From: Kosakonia sacchari SP1
GTDB taxonomy: Bacteria > Pseudomonadota > Gammaproteobacteria > Enterobacterales > Enterobacteriaceae
NCBI RefSeq assembly: GCF_000300455.3
Contig: NZ_CP007215.2
Location: forward strand, 992,001 to 1,056,000
Direction: 5' to 3'
Length of the DNA: 64,000 nucleotides
Shown: piece by piece, positions 35,266-45,700 of the stretch
Numbering within the stretch: the stretch's first letter is position 1
How the letters are laid out: each line of letters begins with the position of its first letter
Notes under the pieces: model-generated
The model's input: the letters and a program-made list of their open reading frames with translations, nothing else
Databases searched by the model: none
What the model was told of the DNA's origin: nothing
Made by a program: the position numbers and the translations under genes

Positions 35266-36522
35266 ATGATAGCCAATTCATCGACCACCATCCGTTTCCT
35301 GCTCGCCTCGCGCCAGTGTGAGCTCAACGGCCTGCGTTATCTGCTGCAAAGTGGCGAGCTGGTGGGCAAAATCAGCCAACTGGTACACATGCTGCAACGC
35401 GAGCGCGGAACCTCCAATATGTTTCTCTGCTCAAGCAAGGGGCAATTTGCCGATGAGCTGATCCTGCGCGAACAAGAGGTGGCGCAGGCACAAGCCCCGC
35501 TGATGGCGCAACTCGACACGCTGGAGCAGCAGATTGCCGCGCTGCCGCAGGCCAGCCGCCTGTTCAGCCACGTCGCAAGCGTCGTTTACGCCCTGAGTGT
35601 GTTACCCGCGTTACGCCAGCAAATCCGCCAGCGCACGCTGCGGTTACCGCAGGCGATGGGCTTCTTTAATGACATCATTCGCCACCTGTTGTCGCTGGTG
35701 TTTGAGCTTTCTGACACCGCCGCCGAACCGGCCATCTCCCGGCAATTAATCGCCATGTTCAGCTTTATGCAGGGCAAAGAGTATGCCGGCCAGGAGCGGG
35801 CGACCGGCGCGGCGGCCTTTGCCGCTGGTACTTTCAGCGAGGAGACGCAGCAAAAATTGCTCAGCCTGATTGAACGTCAGGAGCGCTGTTTCGCCACCTT
35901 CGCCGATTTCGCCGACGATGAGCACCGCCTGCGCTGGCAGCAGATGGCGGCCGACAGCCAGTTTGAACGCCTGCGGCGCATCGCCTGTACCGGGCGTGAG
36001 TTATATGAAGCCGACAGTTGCCTGCGCTGGTTTGCCCTTGCCACGCAGCGCATTGACGAGATGAAAACGCTGGAAGATGCGCTGGCGCAAACGCTGATGG
36101 CGCACTGCCGGGCGCGCATTGCCGCCACCGAGCAGGCGAATAATGAGCAACTCGCCGATATCGAAAGCCTGATGCCCACGCACGAGAACGAAGAGAGCAG
36201 TTACTCTGTCTTTAGCGACGCACACGGCTGGCTGGAGAGCGGCGGCCTTCGCCCGCAGCTTGGCCGTTCACTGCTGGTGCTGGTGCAGCAACAGTCGCGG
36301 CGCTTGCAGGCGCTCGACACTGAACTAGCGGCGCTGCGCGAAACGCTCAACGAGCGCAAACAGATTGAGCGCGCGAAAAGCATGTTGATGCAGCACCAGC
36401 AAATCAGCGAAGAAGAGGCCTATAAAACCCTGCGGCGTATGGCGATGAACCAGAACAAAAAGCTGATTGAAATCGCCAGCGCCATGCTGGCGGTGGCCGA
36501 TGTTTTTCAGGCTAACCCTTAA
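35266..36522 (+). CDS. nasR: Nitrate/nitrite-responsive transcription antiterminator
   Basis: The 418-residue protein has an N-terminal NIT nitrate/nitrite-sensing domain (~40-290, starting KISQLVHMLQRERGTSN). A C-terminal ANTAR RNA-binding domain (~350-410, LNERKQIERAKSMLMQ, EEEAYKTLRRMAM) follows. In Klebsiella oxytoca, NasR with nitrate or nitrite binds a hairpin in the nasF leader and prevents termination. The gene sits directly upstream of nasF with exactly such a leader between, and its own promoter is of sigma-54 type. Confidence 0.96.
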   Translation: MIANSSTTIRFLLASRQCELNGLRYLLQSGELVGKISQLVHMLQRERGTSNMFLCSSKGQFADELILREQEVAQAQAPLMAQLDTLEQQIAALPQASRLFSHVASVVYALSVLPALRQQIRQRTLRLPQAMGFFNDIIRHLLSLVFELSDTAAEPAISRQLIAMFSFMQGKEYAGQERATGAAAFAAGTFSEETQQKLLSLIERQERCFATFADFADDEHRLRWQQMAADSQFERLRRIACTGRELYEADSCLRWFALATQRIDEMKTLEDALAQTLMAHCRARIAATEQANNEQLADIESLMPTHENEESSYSVFSDAHGWLESGGLRPQLGRSLLVLVQQQSRRLQALDTELAALRETLNERKQIERAKSMLMQHQQISEEEAYKTLRRMAMNQNKKLIEIASAMLAVADVFQANP

Positions 36523-36621
36523 GGAGTAGCTGCACATTGCCAGTGCGAAAAGTGCCCTTTCGCAGTGCGCCGCGCTGGGTTGTTAACGGCAATATGCCGC
36601 GAAATCCGCCGCTTTCAATTC

Positions 36622-36637
36622 TGGCATAGCCTTTGCT
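36622..36637 (+). promoter_or_regulatory. Sigma-54 promoter of the nasF operon
   Basis: TGGCAT-N5-TTGCT, with GG (36623-36624) and GC (36635-36636) spaced by 10 nt, is a standard -24/-12 element. The transcript would start near 36648, giving a ~148-nt leader that holds the NasR hairpin and the terminator. NtrC under nitrogen limitation is the expected activator. Confidence 0.85.
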
Positions 36638-36672
36638 TTAATCTTCTCAGGTAAAAAAATCACAACGCGCAC

Positions 36673-36762
36673 CCGGCCAACGGCGGTCGGTTTAGCGTTA
36701 AGCGGACAACGGCGTCCATAAGCGTGCAGCTTTGCACGGGCTTATGGGCGCCGTTTTTTTTT
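36673..36762 (+). promoter_or_regulatory. NasR-controlled antitermination leader of nasF
   Basis: A hairpin CCGGCC-AACGGC-GGTCGG (36673-36690) has a six-nt loop with A at position 1 and G at position 4, as ANTAR proteins require. A long GC-rich terminator stem follows (36708-36753; AACGGCG at its foot pairs with CGCCGTT) and a T run to 36762. Without NasR-nitrate, transcription should stop here. This matches the K. oxytoca nasF leader design. Confidence 0.88.
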
Positions 36763-36795
36763 GCATCCCACAACGGTGAGCAGCGCGAGGGTGGC

Positions 36796-38055
36796 ATGGG
36801 TGATAACAACACGAAAGGTATGACGGTTTCCCGCCGTCAGTTTTTACTGGGCAGCGCGGCGCTGGGCGGTAGCCTGCTGGTGCCGGGTGTCATCAACCGC
36901 GCCTGGGCCGCCGGTTCTGACGCACCGGAACTTAAAGAGATCCGCGTGGGCTTTATTCCGCTCACCGATTGCGCCTCGGTGGTGATGGCGGCGGTTAAAG
37001 GTTTCGACAAAAAATATGGCATCACCATTTTGCCGAGTAAAGAAGCCAACTGGGCGTCGGTACGCGACAAACTTCTTTCTGGTGAATTGAACGCCTCGCA
37101 CATTCTCTACGGCCAGCTTTACGGTCTGCAGATGGGGCTTTCCGGGCCGCAAACCAATATGGCGGCGCTGATGACCCTCAACCAGAACGGGCAGGGGATC
37201 ACGCTCGCAAACTCGCTGCACGAGGCGGGCGTCACCGATTTGCCTGCGCTGGCGAAGCATCTCGCCGCCAGCCCGGCGGGCACTTACACCTTTGCGCAGA
37301 CCTTTCCGACCGGCACCCACGCCATGTGGCTCAACTACTGGCTGGCGAGCGCGGGTATTAACCCGCTCAACGACATCCGCAGCGTGGTGGTGCCGCCGCC
37401 GCAAATGGTGATGAACATGAAAATTGGCAACATGGTCGGCTACTGCGTTGGCGAGCCCTGGAACCAGCGCGCTATCAGTGATGGCATCGGTTTTACCGCC
37501 GCGACCAGCCAGGATATCTGGCCGGATCACCCGGAAAAAGTGCTCGGTACGCGCGCCGATTGGGTTGAAAAGAACCCCAACAGCGCCCGCGCGCTGACCG
37601 CCGCGATCCTGGAAGCCTCGCGCTGGATTGACGCCTCGGACGACAACCGTCGCGAAACGGCGAAGGTGATTGCCGGGCGCGCTTATCTCAACACCAAAGA
37701 AGAGACCATTGTTGGCCGCATGCTCGGCCAGTACGACAACGGCATTGGCAAAAGCTGGAAAGATCAGCACGCGATGCGCTTTTTCCACGATGGCTCGGTC
37801 AACTACCCGTGGCTCTCCGATGGCATGTGGTTTCTCACCCAACACAAACGCTGGGGGCTGCTCGACAGCGACCCGGACTACCTCGCCATCGCCCGCCAGG
37901 TGAACCGCATTGATATCTACAAACAGGCCGCCACCAGCGTGGGCAATGTTTCGCTGCCGGACAGCGATATGCGCAGCAGCGTGTTGATGGATGGTGTTCG
38001 CTGGGACGGCAGTAACCCTGCCGCCTACGCCAACGGCTTTAGCGTGAAAAAATGA
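36796..38055 (+). CDS. nasF: Nitrate ABC transporter substrate-binding protein
   Basis: The ATG at 36796, behind GAGGG, is preferred because an upstream in-frame start would lie in the terminator. The 419-residue protein has a Tat signal (SRRQFLLG, cleavage near AWA, ~38) and the NrtA-type nitrate-binding fold (DAPELKEIRVGFIPLTDCAS, HAMWLNYWLASAGINP). It binds nitrate (and nitrite) in the periplasm and hands it to NasE. It is the first gene of the structural operon. Confidence 0.95.
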   Translation: MGDNNTKGMTVSRRQFLLGSAALGGSLLVPGVINRAWAAGSDAPELKEIRVGFIPLTDCASVVMAAVKGFDKKYGITILPSKEANWASVRDKLLSGELNASHILYGQLYGLQMGLSGPQTNMAALMTLNQNGQGITLANSLHEAGVTDLPALAKHLAASPAGTYTFAQTFPTGTHAMWLNYWLASAGINPLNDIRSVVVPPPQMVMNMKIGNMVGYCVGEPWNQRAISDGIGFTAATSQDIWPDHPEKVLGTRADWVEKNPNSARALTAAILEASRWIDASDDNRRETAKVIAGRAYLNTKEETIVGRMLGQYDNGIGKSWKDQHAMRFFHDGSVNYPWLSDGMWFLTQHKRWGLLDSDPDYLAIARQVNRIDIYKQAATSVGNVSLPDSDMRSSVLMDGVRWDGSNPAAYANGFSVKK

Positions 38056-38065
38056 GAGGTTGCTG

Positions 38066-38953
38066 ATGAAAAACCAGGCGCAAGTTATCCCGATCCCGCT
38101 GGACGAAGCGGCGAAAACCCCACAACAGGCAGAGATTGTTACGCTGCCCGCCAAAGTGCGCGTGCGTCGTCGCCCGTCGTTGTTACGCCCGCTGATGCAG
38201 CGCGTGGTGCCTGCGCTGCTCGGTATCGGTCTGCTGCTTTGCCTGTGGCAGGTGGCGGCGCTGAACAGCAAAAACTTTCCCACACCGTGGCAAACGTGGC
38301 TGGCGGCGCTGGAGATTTTCACCGACCCCTTTTATGTCGCCGGGCCGAACGATCAGGGTATTGGCTGGAATGTGCTGGCCTCATTAGAGCGCGTGGCGAC
38401 CGGTTTTGGCCTTGCCGCACTGGTCGGTATTCCCACCGGTTTTTTGATTGGCCGCTTTCGTTTCGTCGCCAGCATGCTCAACCCGCTTATCTCCCTGCTG
38501 CGCCCGGTCAGCCCGCTCGCCTGGTTACCGATTGGTCTGCTGCTGTTTCAGCGCGCGGAACCGGCGTCAAGCTGGACGATTTTTATCTGCTCCATCTGGC
38601 CGATGATCCTCAACACCGCCGAAGGCGTACGGCAGATCCCGCAGGATTATCTGAATGTCGCGCGGGTTCTGAAACTTTCCGAGTTCGCCATTATGCGCAA
38701 AATCCTGCTGCCCGCCGCGCTGCCGGGCATCCTCACCGGCATGCGGTTATCGATTGGCATCGCCTGGCTGGTGATTGTGGCCGCAGAAATGCTGACCGGC
38801 GGTATCGGCATCGGTTTCTGGATCTGGAACGAGTGGAACAACCTGAATGTGGAACACATCATCATCGCCATTGTGGTGATTGGCGTGGTCGGTCTGCTGC
38901 TCGAACAGGCGCTGATGTGGATTGCTAACCGTTTTAACTACACCAACCGCTAG
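38066..38953 (+). CDS. nasE: Nitrate ABC transporter permease
   Basis: The 295-residue protein has about six membrane helices and the permease EAA-type loop (EGVRQIPQDYLNVARVL, ~188-204), like NrtB. It forms the membrane channel for nitrate. It starts 10 nt after nasF and is followed by nasD after 9 nt. Confidence 0.95.
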   Translation: MKNQAQVIPIPLDEAAKTPQQAEIVTLPAKVRVRRRPSLLRPLMQRVVPALLGIGLLLCLWQVAALNSKNFPTPWQTWLAALEIFTDPFYVAGPNDQGIGWNVLASLERVATGFGLAALVGIPTGFLIGRFRFVASMLNPLISLLRPVSPLAWLPIGLLLFQRAEPASSWTIFICSIWPMILNTAEGVRQIPQDYLNVARVLKLSEFAIMRKILLPAALPGILTGMRLSIGIAWLVIVAAEMLTGGIGIGFWIWNEWNNLNVEHIIIAIVVIGVVGLLLEQALMWIANRFNYTNR

Positions 38954-38962
38954 GGGGCTCTG

Positions 38963-39757
38963 ATGCGTACCAATCCGATTATCCAGGTTCAGCAAGTGAG
39001 CCAGCGTTTTAACACCAGCAGCGGTGAGTTTCTGGCGCTTGATAACGTTAGCTTTGACATTCACCCCGGCGAAACCCTTAGCCTGATTGGTCACTCTGGC
39101 TGCGGCAAATCTACGCTGCTGAATCTGATTGCAGGGCTGACGTTGCCCACCAGCGGCGGCCTGCTGTGCAACAACCGCGAAATCGACGGCCCAAGCCCGG
39201 AGCGCGGCGTGGTGTTTCAGAACCATTCGCTACTGCCGTGGTTGACGGCGTACGACAACGTCGGGCTGGCGGTGCGCCAGGTGTTTCGCGGCGAGATGAG
39301 CAAAGCGGAGATGCATGAATGGATCATGCACAACCTGGATTTAGTCCACATGTCCCACGCGTGGAATAAGCGCCCGCACGAGATCTCCGGCGGCATGAAG
39401 CAGCGTGTCGGCATTGCCCGCGCGCTGGCGATGAAACCGAGCGTACTGCTGATGGATGAGCCTTTCGGCGCGCTTGACGCCTTAACCCGCGCCCATTTAC
39501 AGGATGCGGTGATGGAGATCCAGCAGCGCCTGCACACCACCATTGTGCTGATCACCCACGACGTGGATGAGGCGGTGCTGCTCTCTGACCGCGTGTTGAT
39601 GATGACCAACGGCCCGGCGGCAAGCATTGGCGAAATGATGGCGGTGGAACTGGAGCGCCCGCGCTCGCGTGTTTCGCTCGCCGACGACGCGCAGTATCAG
39701 CGCTATCGCCAGCAAGTGCTGCATTTCCTGTATGAGAAACAGTCCAAAGCGGCCTGA
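38963..39757 (+). CDS. nasD: Nitrate ABC transporter ATP-binding protein
   Basis: The 264-residue ATPase has Walker A GHSGCGKSTLL (~44-54), the signature ISGGMKQRVGIARAL (~139-153), Walker B VLLMDEPFGALD and the H-loop ITHDVDEA. It is of the NrtD type, without an NrtC-like regulatory extension. It powers NasFE uptake. Confidence 0.96.
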   Translation: MRTNPIIQVQQVSQRFNTSSGEFLALDNVSFDIHPGETLSLIGHSGCGKSTLLNLIAGLTLPTSGGLLCNNREIDGPSPERGVVFQNHSLLPWLTAYDNVGLAVRQVFRGEMSKAEMHEWIMHNLDLVHMSHAWNKRPHEISGGMKQRVGIARALAMKPSVLLMDEPFGALDALTRAHLQDAVMEIQQRLHTTIVLITHDVDEAVLLSDRVLMMTNGPAASIGEMMAVELERPRSRVSLADDAQYQRYRQQVLHFLYEKQSKAA

Positions 39758-39791
39758 CCTCTCTTTCTCTTGAGCATTAAGGATCCAGGTG

Positions 39792-42704
39792 ATGAAAAAG
39801 CCCGTTTTAGCGGTGATCGGCCACGGCATGGTGAGCCACTACTTTCTGCAACAGCTCGTGGAGCGCGAACTGCACCAGCATTACGAGATTGTGGTGTTTG
39901 GCGAAGAGCGGCTGCCCGCTTATGACCGCGTGCATCTTTCGGAATATTTTGCCGGGCGCAGCGCGCAGTCGTTGTCGCTGGTAAGTGAGGGGTTCTTTGC
40001 CGACAACGGCATCACGTTGCACTGCGCGAGCAAAATTGTCGCTATCGACAGCCAGCAACGCTGTGTGCGCGATGCGCAGGGTGTGGAAACCCATTACGAC
40101 ACGCTGGTGCTCGCTACTGGTTCATATGCTTTTGTGCCGCCGATCAGCGGCAATACGCGCCCCGGTTGCCTGGTCTATCGCACGCTCGACGATCTGGATG
40201 CCATTGCCGCGCAGGCGAAGAACGCGACACGCGGGGTGGTGATTGGCGGTGGTTTGCTGGGGCTTGAGGCCGCCAACGCTCTGCGTCAACTGGGGCTGGA
40301 AACCCACGTCGTCGAGTTTGCGCCGCGTTTGATGGCGGTCCAGCTCGACGAAGGCGGTGCCATGATGCTGCAACGCAAAATCGAAGCGCTGGGCGTGCAG
40401 GTGCATACGCGTAAAGAGACGCGGGAAATCATCGACGGCGAGCAGGCGCGCCATCGCCTCTGCTTTGCCGACGGCAGTTTTCTGGAAACCGATCTGCTGC
40501 TGTTCTCGGCGGGTATTCGCCCGCGCGATGAACTGGCGGAAAGCGCCGGGCTGCAAAAAGGGGCGCGCGGCGGCATTGTCATCAACGATCACTGCCAGAC
40601 TTCTGATGAGGCGATTTACGCTATCGGTGAGTGCGCGTTGTGGAACGGGCAGATTTTTGGCCTTGTCGCACCCGGCTACCAGATGGCGCGTAGCGTGGCG
40701 GACAAGCTTGCCGCGCGTGACACGCCGTTTATCGGTGCGGATATGAGCACCAAACTGAAACTGCTTGGCGTCGAGGTGGCCTCTATTGGCGATGCGCACG
40801 GCAAAACCGCCGGCAGCCAGAGTTACCAGTGGACCGATGGCCCGCGTGAAATCTACAAGAAAATTGTTGTCTCTGCCGATGGCAAGCGGCTGCTCGGCGC
40901 GGTGCTGATTGGTGATAGCGCCGATTACAGCCTGTTGCTGCAAATGATGCTCAACGACATGCCGCTGCCTGCGCAGCCGCAAACGCTGATCCTGCCTGCG
41001 CTTTCCGGCGAAGTGCCAAAAGGGTTGGGTGTTGCAGCGCTCTCCGCCAGCGCGCAAATCTGCTCCTGCCATAACGTCAGCAAGGGCGATATTGCGGCCG
41101 CCGTGGCGGGCGGTTGCAGCGAGCTGGGAGCGCTCAAAAGCTGCACTAAAGCGGGCACCGGCTGCGGTGGCTGCGTGCCGTTGCTGAAACAGGTGATGGA
41201 GCACGAGCTGCAACAGCTTGGCGTGGAGGTGAAAAAAGATATCTGCGAGCATTTTGCCTGGTCGCGCCAGGAGCTGTATCACCTGATCCGCCTGCACGAT
41301 ATTCGCACGTTTGACGCGCTGATTGCGCAGTTTGGCCAGGGGCACGGCTGCGAAGTGTGCAAACCGCTGGTCGGTTCCATGCTCGCGTCTTGCTGGAACG
41401 ATTACCTGCTTAAACCGCAGCACCTGCCATTGCAGGACACCAATGATCGTTTCTTCGCCAACATACAAAAAGATGGCACCTACTCGGTGGTGCCGCGCAT
41501 CCCGGCGGGCGAAATCACTCCTCAGGGGCTTATCGCCATCGGTGAAGTGGCGCAGCGCTACAACCTGTACACCAAAATCACCGGCGGGCAGCGAGTAGAT
41601 CTGTTTGGTGCGCGGCTTGAGCAGTTGCCCGCGATTTGGGAGGAACTTATCGCCGCCGGATTTGAAACCGGCCACGCTTACGGCAAATCCCTGCGCACGG
41701 TGAAATCCTGCGTCGGTTCCACCTGGTGCCGCTATGGCGTGCAGGATTCCACCGGCATGGCTATCGCGCTGGAGAACCGTTACAAGGGGCTGCGCTCGCC
41801 ACACAAAATCAAAATGGCGGTCTCCGGCTGTACCCGTGAATGCGCCGAAGCGCAGGGCAAAGACATTGGCGTGATTGCCACCGACAAAGGCTGGAATCTG
41901 TATGTCTGCGGCAACGGCGGTATGAAACCGCGCCACGCGGATCTTTTTGCCAGCGATCTCGACAGCGAAGCGCTGATCCGCACCATCGACCGGGTGTTGA
42001 TGTTTTATATCCGCACCGCCGACCGGCTACAGCGCACCAGCACCTGGCTGGACAACATGGAAGGCGGTCTGGACTACCTCAAACAGGTGGTACTGGAAGA
42101 CAGTCTCAACATTGGCGCTGAGCTGGAGCGTGAAATGCAGCAGGTGGCCGACAGCTACCAGTGCGAGTGGAAAACCACCCTTGATAACCCGCAAAACCGC
42201 CTGCTGTTCCGGGGCTTCCTCAATAGTGATAAACCCGATGAAGCGGTAGTGATGGTGCCGGAGCGCGGGCAGATCCGCCCGGCCACCGCGCAGGAAAAAC
42301 CGCCAATGCAGAACCATCCACATACCGGTGATGGTGAGTGGGAGCACATTGCTGCACTGGCCGATATTCCGGCGAACGCTGGCATGGCGGCACGTCTTGG
42401 TCAGCAGCAGATTGCCCTGTTTCACCTGCCTGATTGCGTGGAGCAAGTTTTCGCGCTCGAAAACCATGAACCCGGCAGCCAGGCGAATGTGCTGGCACGT
42501 GGGCTGGTGGGCGACGCAAGCGGTGAGCCGATGGTTATCTCCCCGCTGTATAAAAAGCGCTTTCGCCTGCGCGACGGGCAAAGCCTGGACGATGCCGGGC
42601 TGCGTCTGCGCGTCTGGCCGGTGAAAATCCTGCACGGGCAAATCTGGGTGCAACACGCGTCCGCTGCGCAGAACACTTTCCCGGCAATTGCCGAAGCGTC
42701 TTAA
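39792..42704 (+). CDS. nasB: Assimilatory nitrite reductase, NirB-type with fused NirD-like domain
   Basis: The 970-residue enzyme starts with an FAD/NAD(P)H module (VIGHGMVSHYF; GGGLLGLEAANAL). Next come a BFD-type [2Fe-2S] segment (ICSCHNVSKGD, CTKAGTGCGGC, ~422-465) and a second Cys pair (CEVC). The siroheme/[4Fe-4S] domain has ligands SCVGSTWC (~638-645) and CTRECAEA (~678-685). A C-terminal ~105-residue NirD-like Rieske fold lacks cluster cysteines, as E. coli NirD does. It reduces nitrite to ammonium with six electrons. Confidence 0.95.
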   Translation: MKKPVLAVIGHGMVSHYFLQQLVERELHQHYEIVVFGEERLPAYDRVHLSEYFAGRSAQSLSLVSEGFFADNGITLHCASKIVAIDSQQRCVRDAQGVETHYDTLVLATGSYAFVPPISGNTRPGCLVYRTLDDLDAIAAQAKNATRGVVIGGGLLGLEAANALRQLGLETHVVEFAPRLMAVQLDEGGAMMLQRKIEALGVQVHTRKETREIIDGEQARHRLCFADGSFLETDLLLFSAGIRPRDELAESAGLQKGARGGIVINDHCQTSDEAIYAIGECALWNGQIFGLVAPGYQMARSVADKLAARDTPFIGADMSTKLKLLGVEVASIGDAHGKTAGSQSYQWTDGPREIYKKIVVSADGKRLLGAVLIGDSADYSLLLQMMLNDMPLPAQPQTLILPALSGEVPKGLGVAALSASAQICSCHNVSKGDIAAAVAGGCSELGALKSCTKAGTGCGGCVPLLKQVMEHELQQLGVEVKKDICEHFAWSRQELYHLIRLHDIRTFDALIAQFGQGHGCEVCKPLVGSMLASCWNDYLLKPQHLPLQDTNDRFFANIQKDGTYSVVPRIPAGEITPQGLIAIGEVAQRYNLYTKITGGQRVDLFGARLEQLPAIWEELIAAGFETGHAYGKSLRTVKSCVGSTWCRYGVQDSTGMAIALENRYKGLRSPHKIKMAVSGCTRECAEAQGKDIGVIATDKGWNLYVCGNGGMKPRHADLFASDLDSEALIRTIDRVLMFYIRTADRLQRTSTWLDNMEGGLDYLKQVVLEDSLNIGAELEREMQQVADSYQCEWKTTLDNPQNRLLFRGFLNSDKPDEAVVMVPERGQIRPATAQEKPPMQNHPHTGDGEWEHIAALADIPANAGMAARLGQQQIALFHLPDCVEQVFALENHEPGSQANVLARGLVGDASGEPMVISPLYKKRFRLRDGQSLDDAGLRLRVWPVKILHGQIWVQHASAAQNTFPAIAEAS

Positions 42705-42721
42705 ACAAAACCGGGGGCGAA

Positions 42722-45700
42722 ATGGAGCAGATTAAAAGCGTATGCCCCTACTGCGGGGTGGGCTGCGGGCTGGTGATGCAGGTGGAAAACCAGCGCATCA
42801 TCAGTGTGGTGGGCGATAAAAGTCACCCGACCAACCAGGGGCGGCTGTGTACCAAAGGCAAAAGCTGCGCCGGGGCGATAACGGCGACTGGCCGTCTGGA
42901 GAGTGCCTGGCTGCGCACATCGCGCCAGCATGAGCCGGTGCGTACGGCAATGGATGAGGCCATACGCGAAACGGCGCGGCGACTGCGTGGCATTATCGAT
43001 AAGCATGGCCCGGATGCGCTGGCGCTGTATGTCTCCGGCCAGATGTCTTTAGAAGCGCAATACCTGGCGAACAAGCTGGCGAAAGGGTTTATTGGCACCA
43101 ACAATATCGAGTCCAACTCACGTTTGTGCATGGCCAGCGCCGCCAGCGGCTACAAGCTCTCGCTCGGCGCGGATGGGCCGCCGGGTTCTTATGACGACTT
43201 TGAACATGCCGATCTGTTTTTGGTGATTGGCGCGAACATGGCCGACTGCCATCCGATCCTGTTTCTGCGCATGATGGAGCGCGTCAATGCCGGGGCGAAA
43301 CTGATTGTCGTTGACCCCCGACGCACCGCCACGGCAGACAAAGCCTCGCTCTTTTTGCAGATCAAACCCGGCACCGATCTCGCGTTGCTGAACGGTTTGC
43401 TGGCACTGTTGGTGCAAAACGGTCAACTCGATAACGATTTTATTGCCCAACACACCGACGGCTGGCAGACGATGCCGGATTTCCTGCTGGACTATACGCC
43501 ACAGCAGGTAGCGGAGCGCACCGGGCTGCGTGAAGCTGACATTCGCCAGGCGGCGCAGTGGATTGGCGAGGCGGGCGAATGGATGAGCTGCTGGACGATG
43601 GGGCTAAACCAGAGCACACACGGCACCTGGAGCACCAACGCGTTATGCAATTTACACCTGGCTACCGGCGCGATTTGCCGCCCCGGTAGCGGGCCGTTTT
43701 CGCTTACCGGCCAGCCGAACGCGATGGGCGGGCGGGAAATGGGCTACATGGGCGGCGGGTTGCCGGGCCAGCGATCGGTGCTGGTGGATGAAGATCGCGC
43801 TTTCGTCGAACAGCTATGGCAACGTCCTGCGGGCACGCTGCGTGGCGAGGTGGGCGGCGGCACGGTCGCGCTGTTTGACGCAATGAGCGCAGGTGAGATC
43901 AAAGCCTGCTGGATAATCTGCACCAACCCGGTCGCCACCGTGCCAAACCGCGAAAAAGTGATTGCCGGGCTGGAACGCGCGGAACTGGTGATTGCGCAGG
44001 ATGCGTTTCTGGATACCGAAACCAACCGCTATGCCGATATCCTGCTGCCGGGCGCGTTGTGGGCGGAAGCCGAAGGGGTGATGGTTAACTCCGAGCGCAC
44101 CATGACGCTGATGCAGCAGGCCGTCTCCCCGCCGGGCGATGCGCTTGCCGACTGGCAAATTATCGCCAGAGTGGCGTGCGAAATGGGGTATGCAGAGGGT
44201 TTTCGCTACGCCAGCGCCGCCGAGGTGTTTGATGAAATCCGTGCCGCTCACAACCCGGCAACCGGCTACGACATTCGCGGCGCGAGCTACGCGCGGCTGC
44301 GCCAGACGCCGTTACAGTGGCCGTGCGCGCCGGATGATGATCAAACGCGTCACCCCATTCGCTATTTGCAGGATAAGGGGAGCGTACGTTTTGCCACTGC
44401 CAGCGGCAGGGGGCAATTTTTTGCCCGCCCGGATCTCGCGCCGGCCGAAATGCCGGATGACGACTACCCGCTGGTGCTCAACACCGGACGCGTGCAGCAC
44501 CAGTGGCACACGCTCACCAAGACCGGCAAAATCCCGCTGCTCAATACGCTCAACCCCGGCCCGTTTATTGAAATCTCCCCTGTGGACGCACAACGCCTGG
44601 CGATAAGCGAGGGCGACTGGGTGGATATCCGCTCGCGGCGCGGTATGGCAAGGCTGCCTGCGGTGGTGACTGACCGGGTACGACCCGGCAACAGTTTTGC
44701 ACCTTTTCACTGGAACGATCTGTTTGGCGAAAACCAGGCGATCAACGCCCTGACCAGCGATGCGCTGGATCCGGTTTCGCTGCAACCTGAGCTGAAACAC
44801 TGCGCCATCGCGCTGGCGCGCAGCGAGCAGCAGCCTGCACCCGCCGTTGCACCCACAACGGATGAGGACAGCGGGTTAGTGCTGGTACTGTGGGCTTCCA
44901 CCACTGGCAATGCGCAGGCCTTTGCCCGCCGCTGCGCCGAACAGCTTCTGCATGCCGGGCTGGCGGTAAAACTGCGCGCCATGGATAGCGTCGGTATTAA
45001 CGATATTGCCGCCGCGCCGCGCGTGTTACTACTCGCCAGCACTTTTGGCGATGGCGATCCGCCTGCTAATGGCGCGGCGTTGTGGGCGGCGTTGAGCGCC
45101 GAAAATGCACCTGCGCTGAGCGGGACGGCGTTTTCGGTGCTGGCGTTTGGCGATGCCAGTTACGCACAGTTTTGCGGTTTTGGCCGCAAACTCGATGCCC
45201 GGCTGGCCACCCTTGGCGCACAGCGGCTGCTGGCATGCCAGGTGTGCGATGCGGGCGATATTGACACAGCACAGCAGTGGCTGGCGGCGATCCATACTGA
45301 CATTCTGCGGCTCGGTGCGCTGCCGCAACGCGCGGAGCAACCCACGGTGAAACCCGGTTTCAGCCGCCACGCTCCCGTCAGCGTGCCGCTGGTCACTAAC
45401 CAATTGCTGAGCGCGCCGGGGGCGGAAAAAGAGATCCGCCAGTTCGCGTTTGATCTGCAGGGTAGCGGCCTGCACTATGAAGCGGGCGACGCACTGGGCG
45501 TCTGGCCGCGCAACTGCCCGCAGCGGGTCGCCGACATCCTCGACCTGCTGGCGCTGGACGGGCAACGCGTGGTGCAGGTGAGCGGCGTGGGCGAGATGAC
45601 ATTGCAGGCTGCGCTCTGCGACTGTTTCGACATTACGCGGATCACCCCGGAGATACTGCGCCTGGTGGCTGACCATGCGCAAAGCGAAACGCTGGATAAT

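Noticed and set aside
36724-36795. Upstream in-frame start for NasF
   Set aside because: It lies inside the leader terminator; the ATG at 36796 has a good ribosome binding site and a normal Tat signal.
36844-38322. 492-codon minus-strand open frame
   Set aside because: Antisense to nasF and the start of nasE; no motif and no ribosome binding site.
40122-41936. 604-codon minus-strand open frame
   Set aside because: It is fully antisense to nasB, whose product has clear siroheme and FAD motifs; the shadow has no recognisable domain and reflects high-GC codon bias.
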